A DNA stretch of 64,000 bases from an uncultured Pelagibacteraceae bacterium (GCA_902571425.1 CACGBZ010000002.1:141380-205379); one strand, 5' to 3'. Counted from the first letter of the stretch, positions 46,222 to 56,575 are shown. The notes: generated from the sequence alone by a model not told the origin. A program made the numbers and translations.

Positions 46222-46901
46222 TTTAAGTTGTTTATTAAGTTTTTAAAAAATAATGATCCATCCTCGCCAGATAAAGATGTATCAATCATTCTTTCAGGGT
46301 GGGGCATCATTCCTAGAACATTTTTTTCTTTATTAAATACACCGGCAATATTTTTTATAGACCCATTAGGATTAAACTGGTCTACTATTTTTCCATTTTC
46401 ATCACAATAGTTAATAGCTATTTGATTATTATCTTCAATTTCTTTTAATTGATCATTGGTACAAAAATAATTCCCTTCATTATGAGCTATATGGAATTCA
46501 AAAACTTCTTTATCAACATTTTTAAAATATTTATTTTTTTTATCTTTAATTTTTACAAAAACATTTTTACAAATAAATTCTAAATATTTATTTCTAAGCA
46601 AAACACCTGGAACTAAACCAGTTTCTACCAATATTTGAAATCCATTACAGATACCCATAACTATACCTCCTGAATTTGCAAAATTAATTACAGACTGCAT
46701 TATTTTTGATTTAGATGCCATACTTCCACATCTTAAGTAGTCCCCATATGAAAAACCACCTGGTAATACAACCAAATCACTTTTTGGTAATTCAGAATCA
46801 GCATGCCAAACCATTTTGTTTTTAAATCCAAACTTCTTCAACGCGACATCCATGTCTCTGTCACAATTTGAACCAGGAAAAGTAATAACTGATGATTTCA
46901 T
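46218..46901 (-). CDS. purQ: phosphoribosylformylglycinamidine synthase, glutaminase subunit
   Basis: Class I glutamine amidotransferase of 227 residues that feeds ammonia to PurL. The nucleophile Cys is in GICNGFQIL (about 86-94), the catalytic His-x-Glu in MPHPERM near residue 200, and [12 protein letters not shown] (about 48-59) is specific to PurQ. Located 3 bp after purS. Confidence 0.96.
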   Translation of the reverse strand: MKSSVITFPGSNCDRDMDVALKKFGFKNKMVWHADSELPKSDLVVLPGGFSYGDYLRCGSMASKSKIMQSVINFANSGGIVMGICNGFQILVETGLVPGVLLRNKYLEFICKNVFVKIKDKKNKYFKNVDKEVFEFHIAHNEGNYFCTNDQLKEIEDNNQIAINYCDENGKIVDQFNPNGSIKNIAGVFNKEKNVLGMMPHPERMIDTSLSGEDGSLFFKNLINNLK

Positions 46902-46904
46902 TAA

Positions 46905-47147
46905 TTACTTTGGATCAATAATTTTATAATTTTCAATTACAAGATTTGCCAAAAGTTTTTTACACATTTCTTCAACTTTTGCTTTTGCTTTGTCGTTATC
47001 AGTTTCTTTAGTGTCTATTTCAAAATATTTACCTTGTCTAACTTCATTAACATTATCAAAACCCATTCCATCTAGAGTTTGATGAATAACTTTTCCTTGT
47101 GGATCAAGTACATCTTTTTTTAAAGTTATGATTACTGAAATTTTCAT
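46905..47147 (-). CDS. purS: phosphoribosylformylglycinamidine synthase, PurS subunit
   Basis: An 80-residue bridging subunit of the PurLQS complex. [21 protein letters not shown] and [15 protein letters not shown] are the two conserved halves of its ferredoxin-like fold. It overlaps the purC stop by 4 bp and lies directly before purQ. Confidence 0.95.
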   Translation of the reverse strand: MKISVIITLKKDVLDPQGKVIHQTLDGMGFDNVNEVRQGKYFEIDTKETDNDKAKAKVEEMCKKLLANLVIENYKIIDPK

Positions 47148-47929
47148 TTTTTCTTTCTTTTGACCGAAGATAATTTAGTTACATTTACTGCTGAAACATT
47201 GGATTGTTCATGGAGTATACCTAATCTTTTTGCAACTTCAGTATAGGCTGGAATTAAATCACCCAGATCTTGTCTAAATCTATCTTTGTCTAACTTTTTT
47301 TCTGTAATACTGTCCCATAATCTGCAAGTATCAGGACTTATTTCGTCTGCTAAAATAACTTCGTTTTTTCCATCAATTTTAACTCTTCCAAATTCTAATT
47401 TAAAATCGATAAGTTTAATTCCAACACCCCTAAACATCCCAATCATAAAATCATTAATTCTTAAAATCATTTTTTTAACTTTATCTATTTCAGTCTTTGA
47501 TGCCCAATCAAATGCTAAAATATGCTCTTCAGATATTAATGGGTCTCCAAGCTTGTCATCTTTTAAGCAGTATTCAATTAGAGGCTCTTTCAAAATAGTA
47601 CCATCCTCAATACCTAATCTTTTAGTAATTGAACCTGTTGCAACATTTCTTACAATGAATTCGATCGGAATTATTTCTACAAGCTTTATAATTTGCTCAC
47701 GCATATTTAATCTTTTAATCAAATGATTTTTAATTCCTATTTGAGTGAGGTTAGAGAGTATATGTTCTGATATTCTATTATTTAGAACACCTTTACCTTC
47801 AATGGTAGTTTTTTTTTGATTATTGAATGCAGTTGCATCATCTTTAAAATATTGAATAACTAAATTTTTATCATTTGTTGCATAAATGATTTTTGCTTTG
47901 CCTTCGTATAATTTTTTACCTTTTTTCAT
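47144..47929 (-). CDS. purC: SAICAR synthetase
   Basis: Adds aspartate to CAIR in purine synthesis. The 261-residue protein has [11 protein letters not shown] (6-16) for ATP binding, [16 protein letters not shown] and [10 protein letters not shown] followed by [14 protein letters not shown], the classic PurC signatures. The first base of its ATG is the last base of the purB stop codon. A C-terminal basic tail (SSVKRKKK) is extra. Confidence 0.97.
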   Translation of the reverse strand: MKKGKKLYEGKAKIIYATNDKNLVIQYFKDDATAFNNQKKTTIEGKGVLNNRISEHILSNLTQIGIKNHLIKRLNMREQIIKLVEIIPIEFIVRNVATGSITKRLGIEDGTILKEPLIEYCLKDDKLGDPLISEEHILAFDWASKTEIDKVKKMILRINDFMIGMFRGVGIKLIDFKLEFGRVKIDGKNEVILADEISPDTCRLWDSITEKKLDKDRFRQDLGDLIPAYTEVAKRLGILHEQSNVSAVNVTKLSSVKRKKK

Positions 47930-49221
47930 TATTTAAAAACTCTTCTAAAGATAAAATTTACATTTTTAAAGTGCTTAGAATAATTAAATATAGATTTTAG
48001 TTTTTTTGGTGAAATTTTACTCATTATAAATTTATCAGATGAAATTACGTCAATTAAGTTTAAATTTTCTGCAAAACATTTTTTCGCATAAGATTGAACT
48101 AATCTATAAGATTTTTCTCTGCTTAATCCTGTTTTAGTTAATTTCAACATAACTTCTTGAGAGAAAATTAAACCTTTTGTTAAATTTAAGTTTTCAAGCA
48201 TTTTTTTAGGATAGACAATCATGTTATCTATAATATTTGTAAGTCTAACTAATGCAAAATCAGTTGTTATATTAGCATCTGGTCCGATATTTCTTTCAAC
48301 ACTTGAATGAGAAATATCTCTTTCATGCCAAAGAGCTATGTTTTCAAGTGCTGGCACAACTGAACTTCTAACCATTCTAGCTAAACCGGTAAGATTCTCA
48401 CTTAAAATAGGATTTTTTTTGTGAGGCATTGCTGAGGATCCTTTTTGATTTTTAGAAAAATGTTCTTGTAGTTCATAAACTTCAGTTCTTTGTAGATGTC
48501 TTATTTCAATTGCTACTCTTTCAATAGATCCAGCAATAATACCTAAAACAGAAAAATAAAATGCATGTCTATCTCTTGGAATCACTTGTGTAGAAATTGG
48601 TTCGACTTTCAGACCTAATTTTTTTGCCACATGTTTTTCAACATTTGGATTAATGTTAGCAAATGTTCCAACAGCACCAGATATTGCGCATGTTGATACT
48701 TCATCGATCGCATTTTTTAATCTATTTCTATTTCTTTTAAATTCTTCATAAAACGAGGCTAACTTTAAACCAAATGTAATTGGCTCAGCATGAATACCGT
48801 GGCTTCTACCCATACAAGGTGTGAATTTATATTTTTTGGCTTGTTTCTTTAAAACTTTTAAAATCTGATCTATATCTTTTAAAATGATTTTACCTGATTG
48901 GACCAACTGAATATTAAAACTTGTATCCAAAACATCTGATGATGTCATACCTTGATGCAGGTAGCGTGCTTTAATTCCAGCTTTTTCAGTTACAGAGGTA
49001 AGAAATGCTATTACGTCATGTTTTACCTCAGATTCTATTTTGTGAATTCTGCTTACATTAATTCTAGCTTTTTTTCTAACGATTGAAGCAACACCTTTAG
49101 GAATTTGACCAAGTTTTTCCATTGCTTCTGCAGCCGCAACCTCAACCTCTAGCCAGATTTTATATTTATTTTCTTCTGACCAAATATCAGTTAATTCTTT
49201 ACGAGAGTATCTTTTAATCAT
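47929..49221 (-). CDS. purB: adenylosuccinate lyase
   Basis: Cleaves SAICAR and adenylosuccinate, releasing fumarate. A 430-residue member of the fumarase/aspartase superfamily: [16 protein letters not shown] (His in the N-terminal active-site segment), [10 protein letters not shown], and the signature loop [15 protein letters not shown] with the catalytic Ser. Starts 3 bp after the map stop and is followed by purC with a single-base overlap. Confidence 0.97.
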   Translation of the reverse strand: MIKRYSRKELTDIWSEENKYKIWLEVEVAAAEAMEKLGQIPKGVASIVRKKARINVSRIHKIESEVKHDVIAFLTSVTEKAGIKARYLHQGMTSSDVLDTSFNIQLVQSGKIILKDIDQILKVLKKQAKKYKFTPCMGRSHGIHAEPITFGLKLASFYEEFKRNRNRLKNAIDEVSTCAISGAVGTFANINPNVEKHVAKKLGLKVEPISTQVIPRDRHAFYFSVLGIIAGSIERVAIEIRHLQRTEVYELQEHFSKNQKGSSAMPHKKNPILSENLTGLARMVRSSVVPALENIALWHERDISHSSVERNIGPDANITTDFALVRLTNIIDNMIVYPKKMLENLNLTKGLIFSQEVMLKLTKTGLSREKSYRLVQSYAKKCFAENLNLIDVISSDKFIMSKISPKKLKSIFNYSKHFKNVNFIFRRVFK

Positions 49222-49224
49222 TAA

Positions 49225-49995
49225 TTATAAGTATGGAGGCTTTGAATAATCTTTAGCAGATTCTGTAAAGATTTCATAACCATTTTCAGTAATTCCTAAT
49301 GTATGTTCAAATTGCGCAGATAAAGATTTATCTTTTGTAACAGCTGTCCATCCATCATTCAACATTTTAACATCATATTTACCTGAATTTATCATTGGTT
49401 CTATAGTAAATGTCATACCAGGTCTTAATTCCATGCCAGTATTTTTTCTTCCGTAATGAAGAATATTTGGTGGCTCATGAAATGTAGTGCTTATTCCATG
49501 ACCACAAAAATCTCTGACAACTGAAAATCCTTTTTCTTCTACAAAAGATTGAATTTCATAACCGATATCTCCCAATTTAATTCCTGGTTTTAAAATTTTA
49601 ATTGCTTGCATCATAGAGTCGTAAGTTGCTTCAATAAGATTATTTAACTTTACTGAAGTTTTTCCTATACAAAACATTCTACTTGTGTCACCATAGTGCT
49701 CACCTACGATTGCTGTAACATCAACATTTAAAGCATCACCTTCTTGTAAAATTCTATCAGAAGGTATTCCATGACAGACAACATGATTTAAAGATGTACA
49801 TAAAGATTTTGTAAATCCTCTATAATAAAGTGGAGCAGAGTGGCCACCATTGTCTCTTATAAATTCATAACCTAATTTGTCGATATAATCAGTAGAAACA
49901 CCTTCTTTAATATAGTCAGTCAACATATCTAGCGTTCTTGCTGCCAAGTTTCCAGCAATCCTCATTTTTTCAAATTTTTCAAAATAATCATTCAT
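49225..49995 (-). CDS. map: type I methionine aminopeptidase
   Basis: Removes the initiator methionine from new proteins. The 256-residue pita-bread enzyme has metal ligands in VDVTAIVGEHYGDTSR (two Asp), GHGISTTFHEPP (His), TIEPMI (Glu) and QFEHTLGIT (Glu). First gene of the minus-strand run leading into purB, and divergent from kdsB. Confidence 0.96.
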   Translation of the reverse strand: MNDYFEKFEKMRIAGNLAARTLDMLTDYIKEGVSTDYIDKLGYEFIRDNGGHSAPLYYRGFTKSLCTSLNHVVCHGIPSDRILQEGDALNVDVTAIVGEHYGDTSRMFCIGKTSVKLNNLIEATYDSMMQAIKILKPGIKLGDIGYEIQSFVEEKGFSVVRDFCGHGISTTFHEPPNILHYGRKNTGMELRPGMTFTIEPMINSGKYDVKMLNDGWTAVTKDKSLSAQFEHTLGITENGYEIFTESAKDYSKPPYL

Positions 49996-50081
49996 TTAGA
50001 TAATCTTAATAATTTTAATCATAATTACTAATTTTGTTGAATTTATGATAATCTAAAGTATCAGTAAAACATTTTAATACA

Positions 50082-50831
50082 ATGACAACATCAATAATCA
50101 TTCCAGCAAGATTTGGATCGAGCAGATATAGAGGAAAGCCTTTAGTAAAAATTTTAGGTAAAGAAATGGTTATTCGTGTTGCTGATATTTGTAACAAAAT
50201 TAAAAATGTAAAAGTCTTTGTTGCAACAGATAGTAAAAAAATTGCAAATGTAGTAAAAAAGTATGGTTATGATTATATATTTACTTCCTCAAATTGTTTA
50301 ACAGGAACAGACAGGGTTGCTGAAGCATCAAAAAAGATAAGATCAAAAATTTACATAAATGTACAGGGCGATGAGCCAACAATTAATCCAAATGATATAA
50401 AAAAAGTAATTAAAACAAAAAAAAAATTTCCAAATCATGTTATTTGTGGGTATGATAAAGTTCACAATTTTGAAAATCCAAAAAATATAAACCTACCCAA
50501 AGTTGTAGTAAATTCTAAAGGGGAATTAATTTATATTTCTAGAGCATTAGTTCCTGGTGCAAAGAGAAGCAATCAAAATATTCAATATCACAAACAAGTA
50601 TGTATTTATGCATTTAACAAAAAACAACTTAAAAAATTCTATTCTACAAAAAAGAAAAGTGAAACAGAAAGTATTGAGGATATAGAGATTTTAAGATTTT
50701 TTGACTTAAATGAAAAAATTAAGATGGTTAAATTAAATTCCAATTCTGTAGCTGTTGACGAGATACGTGATGTACAAAAAGCAGAAAAATTATTGAAAAA
50801 AAGATTTCAATCAAGTGGCAGAAGAAGATAA
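50082..50831 (+). CDS. kdsB: CMP-Kdo synthetase-like (KdsB) cytidylyltransferase
   Basis: Probably activates Kdo (or a related 3-deoxy sugar acid) with CTP for LPS. The 249-residue protein starts IIIPARFGSSRYRGKPLVKILG, the nucleotide-binding signature, followed by VATDS, SNCLTGTDRVAEA and VNVQGDEP-like NVQGDEPTI, all KdsB hallmarks. The C-terminal half is more divergent (YHKQVCIYAF), so a different 3-deoxy acid cannot be excluded. The next gene overlaps by 17 bp. Confidence 0.82.
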   Translation: MTTSIIIPARFGSSRYRGKPLVKILGKEMVIRVADICNKIKNVKVFVATDSKKIANVVKKYGYDYIFTSSNCLTGTDRVAEASKKIRSKIYINVQGDEPTINPNDIKKVIKTKKKFPNHVICGYDKVHNFENPKNINLPKVVVNSKGELIYISRALVPGAKRSNQNIQYHKQVCIYAFNKKQLKKFYSTKKKSETESIEDIEILRFFDLNEKIKMVKLNSNSVAVDEIRDVQKAEKLLKKRFQSSGRRR

Positions 50832-51525
50832 ATATATTTTAGTGCTTGGATCTAAACCAGGGTCACAATTACCTAATAAAGATGTAAAAAAAATTTATAC
50901 AGCAAATGGTTCAGCTGAAAGAGCAGATCATTTTAGAAAAAAGTATCCTAATAATATATTAACTTGTATAACTGGAGCAAGAGAGTATTTGAGAAATGAA
51001 CATGTAAGTAGAAGAATTAATGAGGCAAATCCAGAGAATGTAATTATTAGATCTGGTAAAATAAAATTGCCAAAATCTCTTGAAAATAAAACAAAACTTA
51101 CATGTTTAACAAATGATGCACAGTGGGATTTTCAAGCTAAATTTTTTAAAAATAGAAAAATATCTTTATTTTTAGGTGAATTACAACATCAAAATAATTT
51201 TTTAGACAAAGCATTACATATTATAAAAAGTTTTAAAAATAAAAATATTCAAGGTATTTCAACAGGTTTTTTTTGTATCTTGACTGCTTTAGAAGAAAAC
51301 CCAGAATCTAAAATAATTATTTCTGGTATTGGTATGAAAGGTGGAAAACAATTTTATAAATCAGAAAGAAGTAATTTTTTTGTATATGATTCAAGAGCTA
51401 AAGTTGACAGATATATGATGAGATTAATCTTAAATTCTTATAAAGAAAGATTATTTACAACAGATTTAGATTTATTTGAGACCACAGGTATCAAAATGTG
51501 GCAGGGTAATTTATTACAATTGTAA
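50815..51525 (+). CDS. unknown protein coupled to kdsB, possibly a sugar-acid transferase
   Basis: A 236-residue protein from a GTG start inside the end of kdsB. KYILVLGSKPGSQLP at residues 6-20 and ISGIGMKGGKQFYKSE near 166-181 look like substrate loops of a nucleotide-sugar enzyme, and CMP-using transferases (GT29-like) have a similar opening, but I cannot assign the family. No membrane segment. The 17-bp overlap with kdsB suggests it uses or modifies the activated sugar. Confidence 0.55.
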   Translation: MAEEDKYILVLGSKPGSQLPNKDVKKIYTANGSAERADHFRKKYPNNILTCITGAREYLRNEHVSRRINEANPENVIIRSGKIKLPKSLENKTKLTCLTNDAQWDFQAKFFKNRKISLFLGELQHQNNFLDKALHIIKSFKNKNIQGISTGFFCILTALEENPESKIIISGIGMKGGKQFYKSERSNFFVYDSRAKVDRYMMRLILNSYKERLFTTDLDLFETTGIKMWQGNLLQL

Positions 51526-51553
51526 TTTTCATTTTTTATTGTATTCATAAGTT

Positions 51554-53140
51554 ATGCTTAAATCACAATTTTCACAAAGAGATCCAAAAGATTTTAAAAT
51601 TTTAATATTTTATCCAAACTTACATATGAGTGCTCTCATGCCTCAATCAGTTGGAATTTTCACGGCTTTGTTAAAAAGAGAGGGGTATCAACTAGATCTT
51701 TTTGATTGTACTTATTATGAGGATATAGACTCTTTAACTTTAGGTAAAAATACAAATGATGAAAAAGTTGAGAATAGAAATGTACATAAATATGATAATA
51801 AAGAATGGCATGAAAAAGGAGTAAAGCCTAAAAGAGGTATTGTTGAAGACTTTAAAAAAAAAATAGCTACTTTTCAACCAGATTTAATTTTGGTGTCTGT
51901 GTTGGAAAGCACATACTATCTAGCACTCGATTTATTAAAATCCGTACCCGAAAATCAAAGGAATTATAAAACTTTGTTTGGAGGTGTGTTTGCTACTTAT
52001 GCTGCTGATAAAGTTATTAAGAATGAACTTGTTGATTATGTTTGTAGAGGAGAAGGTGAGGGTGCAGTAGTAGAAATGGCAAACGCTTTATGTGCTGGTG
52101 GTAGAATTGATCAAATTAAAAATTTTACAATTAAAGGAAATGGTAACATATACAAAAATGGAATGCGCCCACCAATTGATATAGATACAGTACCAATTCC
52201 AGATTGGGATCTATTTGAAGAAGGAAGTCTTTATAGACCAATGCAGGGAAAAATTTGGCGAGCAGTTGGTTTCGAAACCCAAAGAGGCTGTCCCTACACA
52301 TGCACATTCTGTAATTCACCATCGAATAATGTGGAGTATAAATCTGAGACAGGTGGAAAATTTCATAGAAAAAAAAGTATTGAGAGAATGAAAAAAGAAT
52401 TAGATTTTTTAGTAAAAAAGTATGACCCTAACCTTATATATTTTGTTGTTGATACTTTTTTAGCAATGTCAAACAGAGAGTTCGATGAAATGAAAGAATT
52501 ATACTCTGATTATAAAATCCCTTTTTGGATGAACACTAGAGCAGAAACCATAAACGAATATAGGGCAGCAGGTCTTGAAGAGATGAATATGTTAAGGATG
52601 AATATAGGTATTGAGCATGGAAACTATGATTACAGAAGAAAATATTTAAAAAGAAATGTTAAAGATGAGGTTCAAATCAGAGCATTTGAAATAGCTGCAG
52701 AACATAAATATGCATCTTGCGCTAATAGTATAATTGGAATGCCAGATGAAACTAGAGAGTTAATATTTGATACGATAAATTTTGTAAGAAAACTTCCGGA
52801 TACTATTGATGCAACAGGTGCATTTATTTTTGCTCCTTATCATGGAACACCTTTAAGAACACTAGCTATTGAAAAAGGGTATATTAAAGAAGATGAAATC
52901 TGTTCTTTATCAAATACTAGTGCAAGTATGCTCAATATGCCTACTATATCCAAAGAAGAAATTTCAGGATTAGCAAAGGTATTTAGCTTGTACATAAAGT
53001 TTCCTAAAGAACGATGGCCAGAAATTAAAATAGCTGAAAAAGATGATGATGAAGGAAATAAAATGATGACCAAACTTGGAAAAGAGTTTGATAAAACTTA
53101 CAGACAATTTTCTGCAACAGCTTTAGATCTTCACGATTAA
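51554..53140 (+). CDS. B12-binding-domain-type radical SAM protein
   Basis: A 528-residue protein with an N-terminal Rossmann-like domain (about 1-190; ILIFYPNLHMSAL, ILVSVLESTYY) of the B12-binding type and a radical SAM domain starting at GCPYTCTFCNSP (about 240-251), whose CxxxCxxC binds the 4Fe-4S cluster. The usual DxHxxG cobalamin motif is not evident, so B12 use is unproven. It follows kdsB and the unknown gene and may modify a surface lipid or sugar. Convergent with the B12-regulated genes. Confidence 0.82.
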   Translation: MLKSQFSQRDPKDFKILIFYPNLHMSALMPQSVGIFTALLKREGYQLDLFDCTYYEDIDSLTLGKNTNDEKVENRNVHKYDNKEWHEKGVKPKRGIVEDFKKKIATFQPDLILVSVLESTYYLALDLLKSVPENQRNYKTLFGGVFATYAADKVIKNELVDYVCRGEGEGAVVEMANALCAGGRIDQIKNFTIKGNGNIYKNGMRPPIDIDTVPIPDWDLFEEGSLYRPMQGKIWRAVGFETQRGCPYTCTFCNSPSNNVEYKSETGGKFHRKKSIERMKKELDFLVKKYDPNLIYFVVDTFLAMSNREFDEMKELYSDYKIPFWMNTRAETINEYRAAGLEEMNMLRMNIGIEHGNYDYRRKYLKRNVKDEVQIRAFEIAAEHKYASCANSIIGMPDETRELIFDTINFVRKLPDTIDATGAFIFAPYHGTPLRTLAIEKGYIKEDEICSLSNTSASMLNMPTISKEEISGLAKVFSLYIKFPKERWPEIKIAEKDDDEGNKMMTKLGKEFDKTYRQFSATALDLHD

Positions 53141-53141
53141 A

Positions 53142-53630
53142 TTAATTTAAAATTTTTCTTTTTAAGTATTTTTTACTAGCTAACAAGATTTCTATTATTG
53201 AGGCAAATATTATTGTAGAAACTAAAGTATTTCCAAGAAATGGCAAAGCTAGTGTATAGCAATTTATTAACCCATTTAGAGAATAACCGTAAGATCCCAT
53301 AGACCAAACGCCAAAATTTGTTAAAATAAAAAATATAAATACTCCAATTAAGCAGCCAAAAATCCTATTCTTTAAATTTTGTACAAAATATTTAGAAATT
53401 AAACCAATAAAAATTATGCTTCCCCAAGTAAAAAAAACTAATCCATGGAAACCTATAAACATGTCAGTTATCACAAAACTAATAATTAAAGCGGGTAAGA
53501 ATTTTAAACCAATTATTGCAGGAACATAAAAACTTAACGCTAATAAGCTTGTAAAATTTGGTGGATGTGGAATAAATCTACTTGCTGCTAATGCAATAAA
53601 TATACCTAAAGAAATTTTTAAATAATTCAT
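53142..53630 (-). CDS. small polytopic membrane protein, DUF6580-like (ECF S-component-like)
   Basis: A 162-residue protein with five or six hydrophobic helices. The N-terminal RFIPHPPNFTSLLALSFYV and GSIIFIGLISKYF resemble the DUF6580 family and, in size and shape, the substrate-binding S components of vitamin transporters. It lies 48 bp downstream of a TonB receptor behind a cobalamin riboswitch, so cobalamin or a precursor is the best guess for its ligand. No ECF ATPase or T component is nearby. Confidence 0.6.
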   Translation of the reverse strand: MNYLKISLGIFIALAASRFIPHPPNFTSLLALSFYVPAIIGLKFLPALIISFVITDMFIGFHGLVFFTWGSIIFIGLISKYFVQNLKNRIFGCLIGVFIFFILTNFGVWSMGSYGYSLNGLINCYTLALPFLGNTLVSTIIFASIIEILLASKKYLKRKILN

Positions 53631-53678
53631 TTACTCAACTATAATAATATTTTTAGTAATAAAAAGTAATTTATAAGT

Positions 53679-55607
53679 TTAAAAAGATCTATTTAAGCCA
53701 AAATTCAATGATCTTCTTAGTTGAGAATAATCTCTAGCAGTTTCATACTTCTCATCAAATAAATTATTAATTTTTAAATGCAAATTATAAGTGCTCCATA
53801 AGTTATAGTTAATTATCAAATCATTTACGATGTAATCATCAGTTTTTTCATCATTATATGTTCTATTTCCATTTCCATAATCTCTTGCCATATCAGACCA
53901 TTTTGTATTAAGAGAAATATTTAAATCATCGATATTTGGTAATAAAAAATTAGTTTTGATATTAATTAAATGCCTCGGAACTCTTACCATTTGAGAGTTT
54001 GTATAACTTGAACTTTTATCAGGATCATCTTGTTCTGCACCATCATATGTTGATGTATAAGTATAGTTTAGTGCAAAATTCATTAAATCACTTGGTGTCC
54101 ATTTAGAATTAAGTTCTAACCCTTGAGATTTAACTGTTCCAGGCATATTTTGAGTCGTGTATGCTGATCCTGAGCTATTTCCAGTTTTCCAGCCTTCCAA
54201 TACATCATCATATTTTAAATTAAAATATGTAGCCTCAATATTTAAATCTAGCTCATTTATTAGTTTTTCAAAACCAATATCAAAACTTTGACTATTTTCA
54301 GCTTTAACATTTTCAAGAGATTGAGAATTAGCCGCATAAACAAAAAACATTTCATATAAGGAAGGATACCTAAATCCAGTTCCATATGAACTTTTTATTT
54401 TTAAACTTTTGTCATCAAACAAATATGCAATAGTTGCTCGATGTGAATCTTCATTACCAGCTATAGAATGTTCGTCAAATCTCGATCCAAAAGTAAAATA
54501 AATATTATTCGTAAATCTACTTTGAAAATCAAAAAAATTTGACGTTACATAATTATGTTTATCTTTTCTACCAGATAAATCCTTATTATATCCAATCCTG
54601 TCATCTTCTCTTTCAAAACCAAAAACAATACTATTATCTAAATTGAAATTGTAATTTCCTGTGTATGACATTGCATACCTATCACCATAGTAATTATCTT
54701 GAAGAGCATTGCCACTATTCTCAGTAGCACCATATATCCTTTTAATGTAAGTATTGGCAAATGAAAGCTTATTAGTAAATTTTTTATTATAATCATAAAC
54801 AAAACTCATATTATATGAAGCTTCTGTTCCATCCACTTCTTCGTCATGTGTTGCAGTTGCTGTATCTATGACTTTATCATATTGAAGATATGTATCAGTA
54901 TACCTAAGATTACTTTTAAATATTAATTTATCTGAAAACTTATAATCATATTTAGCTATTACTGAATTATTTCTATATCTGTCTTTTTCATCGTTATGCA
55001 TCATAGCTGAAATTCCATCTGTGTGAAATCTCTCTAAACCTAAATAGAAGCTATTATTTTCATCAGCTCCAGAAAGTGACCCGGCAATATTTTGTAGTCC
55101 ATTTGATCCAGTGTTATAATGAAATTCTTTATGAAAACCTTTTTTTGGTGTTTTAGTAAATATATTTATAGTTCCTCCAATTGCACCACTACCGTAAACA
55201 GAACTTTGATTTCCTTTTAAAATTTCTACTCTTGAAATTTGACTAGTAAGAATATGGTTAAAATCAAAATCATTAGAAACACTAGATGGGTCAGACATTT
55301 TTACACCATCAATATAAACAGTGGAATATCTTTTAGGCATCCCCCTTAATTGAATTGCTGATGATGTACCGTAACCGCCACTTTGAAAAAAATTAGTACT
55401 GGTACTATTACTTGACAAAACATCTCCCAAAAATATTTCTTTAGAATTTTTGAAAAAATTCTCATCCAGAATTTTTACTGTTGTGCCAACAGTTGATATA
55501 GACTGAGGTTTTTTACTTGGTGCAATTACTATTATTGGTATTTCTTTTGAAAATAACGAAGTTGAAAATAATAAATAATAAATAACAATAAGTATTCTTA
55601 ACATCAT
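53679..55607 (-). CDS. TonB-dependent outer-membrane receptor, BtuB-like
   Basis: A 642-residue beta-barrel receptor. Signal peptide about 1-20, then a TonB-box-like IPIIVIAPS (about 23-31), plug domain (about 38-160; IQLRGMPKRYSTVYIDGVKM, VEILKGNQSSVYGSGAIGGTINI) and a 22-strand barrel ending in a C-terminal Phe (NRSF). The cobalamin riboswitch upstream identifies the ligand as a cobalamin or cobinamide. TonB and ExbBD are not in the window. Confidence 0.9.
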   Translation of the reverse strand: MMLRILIVIYYLLFSTSLFSKEIPIIVIAPSKKPQSISTVGTTVKILDENFFKNSKEIFLGDVLSSNSTSTNFFQSGGYGTSSAIQLRGMPKRYSTVYIDGVKMSDPSSVSNDFDFNHILTSQISRVEILKGNQSSVYGSGAIGGTINIFTKTPKKGFHKEFHYNTGSNGLQNIAGSLSGADENNSFYLGLERFHTDGISAMMHNDEKDRYRNNSVIAKYDYKFSDKLIFKSNLRYTDTYLQYDKVIDTATATHDEEVDGTEASYNMSFVYDYNKKFTNKLSFANTYIKRIYGATENSGNALQDNYYGDRYAMSYTGNYNFNLDNSIVFGFEREDDRIGYNKDLSGRKDKHNYVTSNFFDFQSRFTNNIYFTFGSRFDEHSIAGNEDSHRATIAYLFDDKSLKIKSSYGTGFRYPSLYEMFFVYAANSQSLENVKAENSQSFDIGFEKLINELDLNIEATYFNLKYDDVLEGWKTGNSSGSAYTTQNMPGTVKSQGLELNSKWTPSDLMNFALNYTYTSTYDGAEQDDPDKSSSYTNSQMVRVPRHLINIKTNFLLPNIDDLNISLNTKWSDMARDYGNGNRTYNDEKTDDYIVNDLIINYNLWSTYNLHLKINNLFDEKYETARDYSQLRRSLNFGLNRSF

Positions 55608-55627
55608 AATACATCTTTAATTTTAAA

Positions 55628-55641
55628 CTCCACGAATGGAG
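55628..55641 (-). promoter_or_regulatory. small hairpin between riboswitch and btuB-like start
   Basis: CTCCATTCGTGGAG forms a 5-bp stem with a TTCG loop, about 20 nt before the receptor ATG. It may be part of the riboswitch expression platform acting on translation. It has no long T-run. Confidence 0.4.
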
Positions 55642-55671
55642 CTAAATTTGTTTGTGCCGATGTTAATTTGA

Positions 55672-55822
55672 AATTGTAGAACTAGACTTTTCCTGGCCTT
55701 CATTCAACAGCGGACTATACTGGATGGCACTCGGACTTATGTTTTTTTTAACACTTACCGTTGCAGGAACAGTTAATGACTTACACATTATTCCCCATCA
55801 CGTTTCAGTACCGCTCGAATAT
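55672..55822 (-). promoter_or_regulatory. cobalamin riboswitch (Cbl-II / marine env8-like type)
   Basis: Minus-strand leader of the TonB receptor. Closing stem P1: AGCGG and TACTG (about 55815-55806) pair with CAGTA and CCGCT (about 55722-55709). Conserved core elements are GATGGGGAA, GCAACGGTAA and TCCGAGTGCCA, the last matching the short type II (hydroxocobalamin) class found in marine bacteria. GGCCAGGAAAAG just after the aptamer may supply the regulatory kissing hairpin. It should shut off receptor synthesis when cobalamin is plentiful. Confidence 0.85.
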
Positions 55823-55859
55823 ATTGTTTAAAAAAAATCTTGTCAATAAATAAAATTTA

Positions 55860-56555
55860 TTAACTTAAAATTTTTATTTTTTTAAAAATTTTTATATTCT
55901 TTTGATTAATTTTACATTTATATGCTAAAAAATTTACACCAGCTTTTTTTGCTAAAAGATAATTTTTGTAATAATCATTATCTATATCTTCAGCTATTTT
56001 AAAATATTTCATATTTTGAATTTGTACTAAATATACTAGATAAGCTTTATAACCTTTTTTGATTGCATCAATTAAAGTTAATAAATGTTTAGAACCTCTT
56101 GATGTAATTGCATCTGGAAATTCTGCTGTATCTTTATTTCTGAACAAAGTAACATTTTTAACTTCAACAAAGCTTTTTTTTCCATTTTTTTCTATAAAAA
56201 AATCAAATCTTGTCTCTTTGTTGAAAAAAACCTCAGGCTTAATAAGATTGCTATTTGTTAGCTCATTAATTAAATTATTTTCTAAAGCATGTTTGACAAT
56301 ATGATTGGCCATGTGTGTATTTACACCAACTAAATTATTTTTAGCTTTAATGATTTCTAGGCTATATTTTAGTTTTCGTTTTGGATCATTATTAGGAAGC
56401 AAATAAACTTCATTACCTTCATCTAACAAACCTTTCATTGATCCTGTATTAGGACAATGAGCTGTGATAATTTCTTTATCAAGTTTAACGTCAGTAAAAA
56501 ACCTTTTATAACGTTTGATTAGTTTACCTTTTATTAAAGACTTGGTAAATTCCAT
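55860..56555 (-). CDS. sfsA: SfsA family nuclease
   Basis: A 231-residue SfsA protein (sugar fermentation stimulation protein). GKLIKRYKRFFTDVKLD opens the N-terminal OB-like domain, HCPNTGSMKGLL (about 33-44) and VEVKNVTL (about 131-138) are the conserved active-site stretches of the PD-(D/E)XK-like fold, and FPDAITSRGSKHL follows. The role is nucleic-acid-related and only partly understood. Divergent from the cinA-like gene by 20 bp. Confidence 0.92.
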   Translation of the reverse strand: MEFTKSLIKGKLIKRYKRFFTDVKLDKEIITAHCPNTGSMKGLLDEGNEVYLLPNNDPKRKLKYSLEIIKAKNNLVGVNTHMANHIVKHALENNLINELTNSNLIKPEVFFNKETRFDFFIEKNGKKSFVEVKNVTLFRNKDTAEFPDAITSRGSKHLLTLIDAIKKGYKAYLVYLVQIQNMKYFKIAEDIDNDYYKNYLLAKKAGVNFLAYKCKINQKNIKIFKKIKILS

Positions 56556-56575
56556 AACTAAATTATATATTTCAT

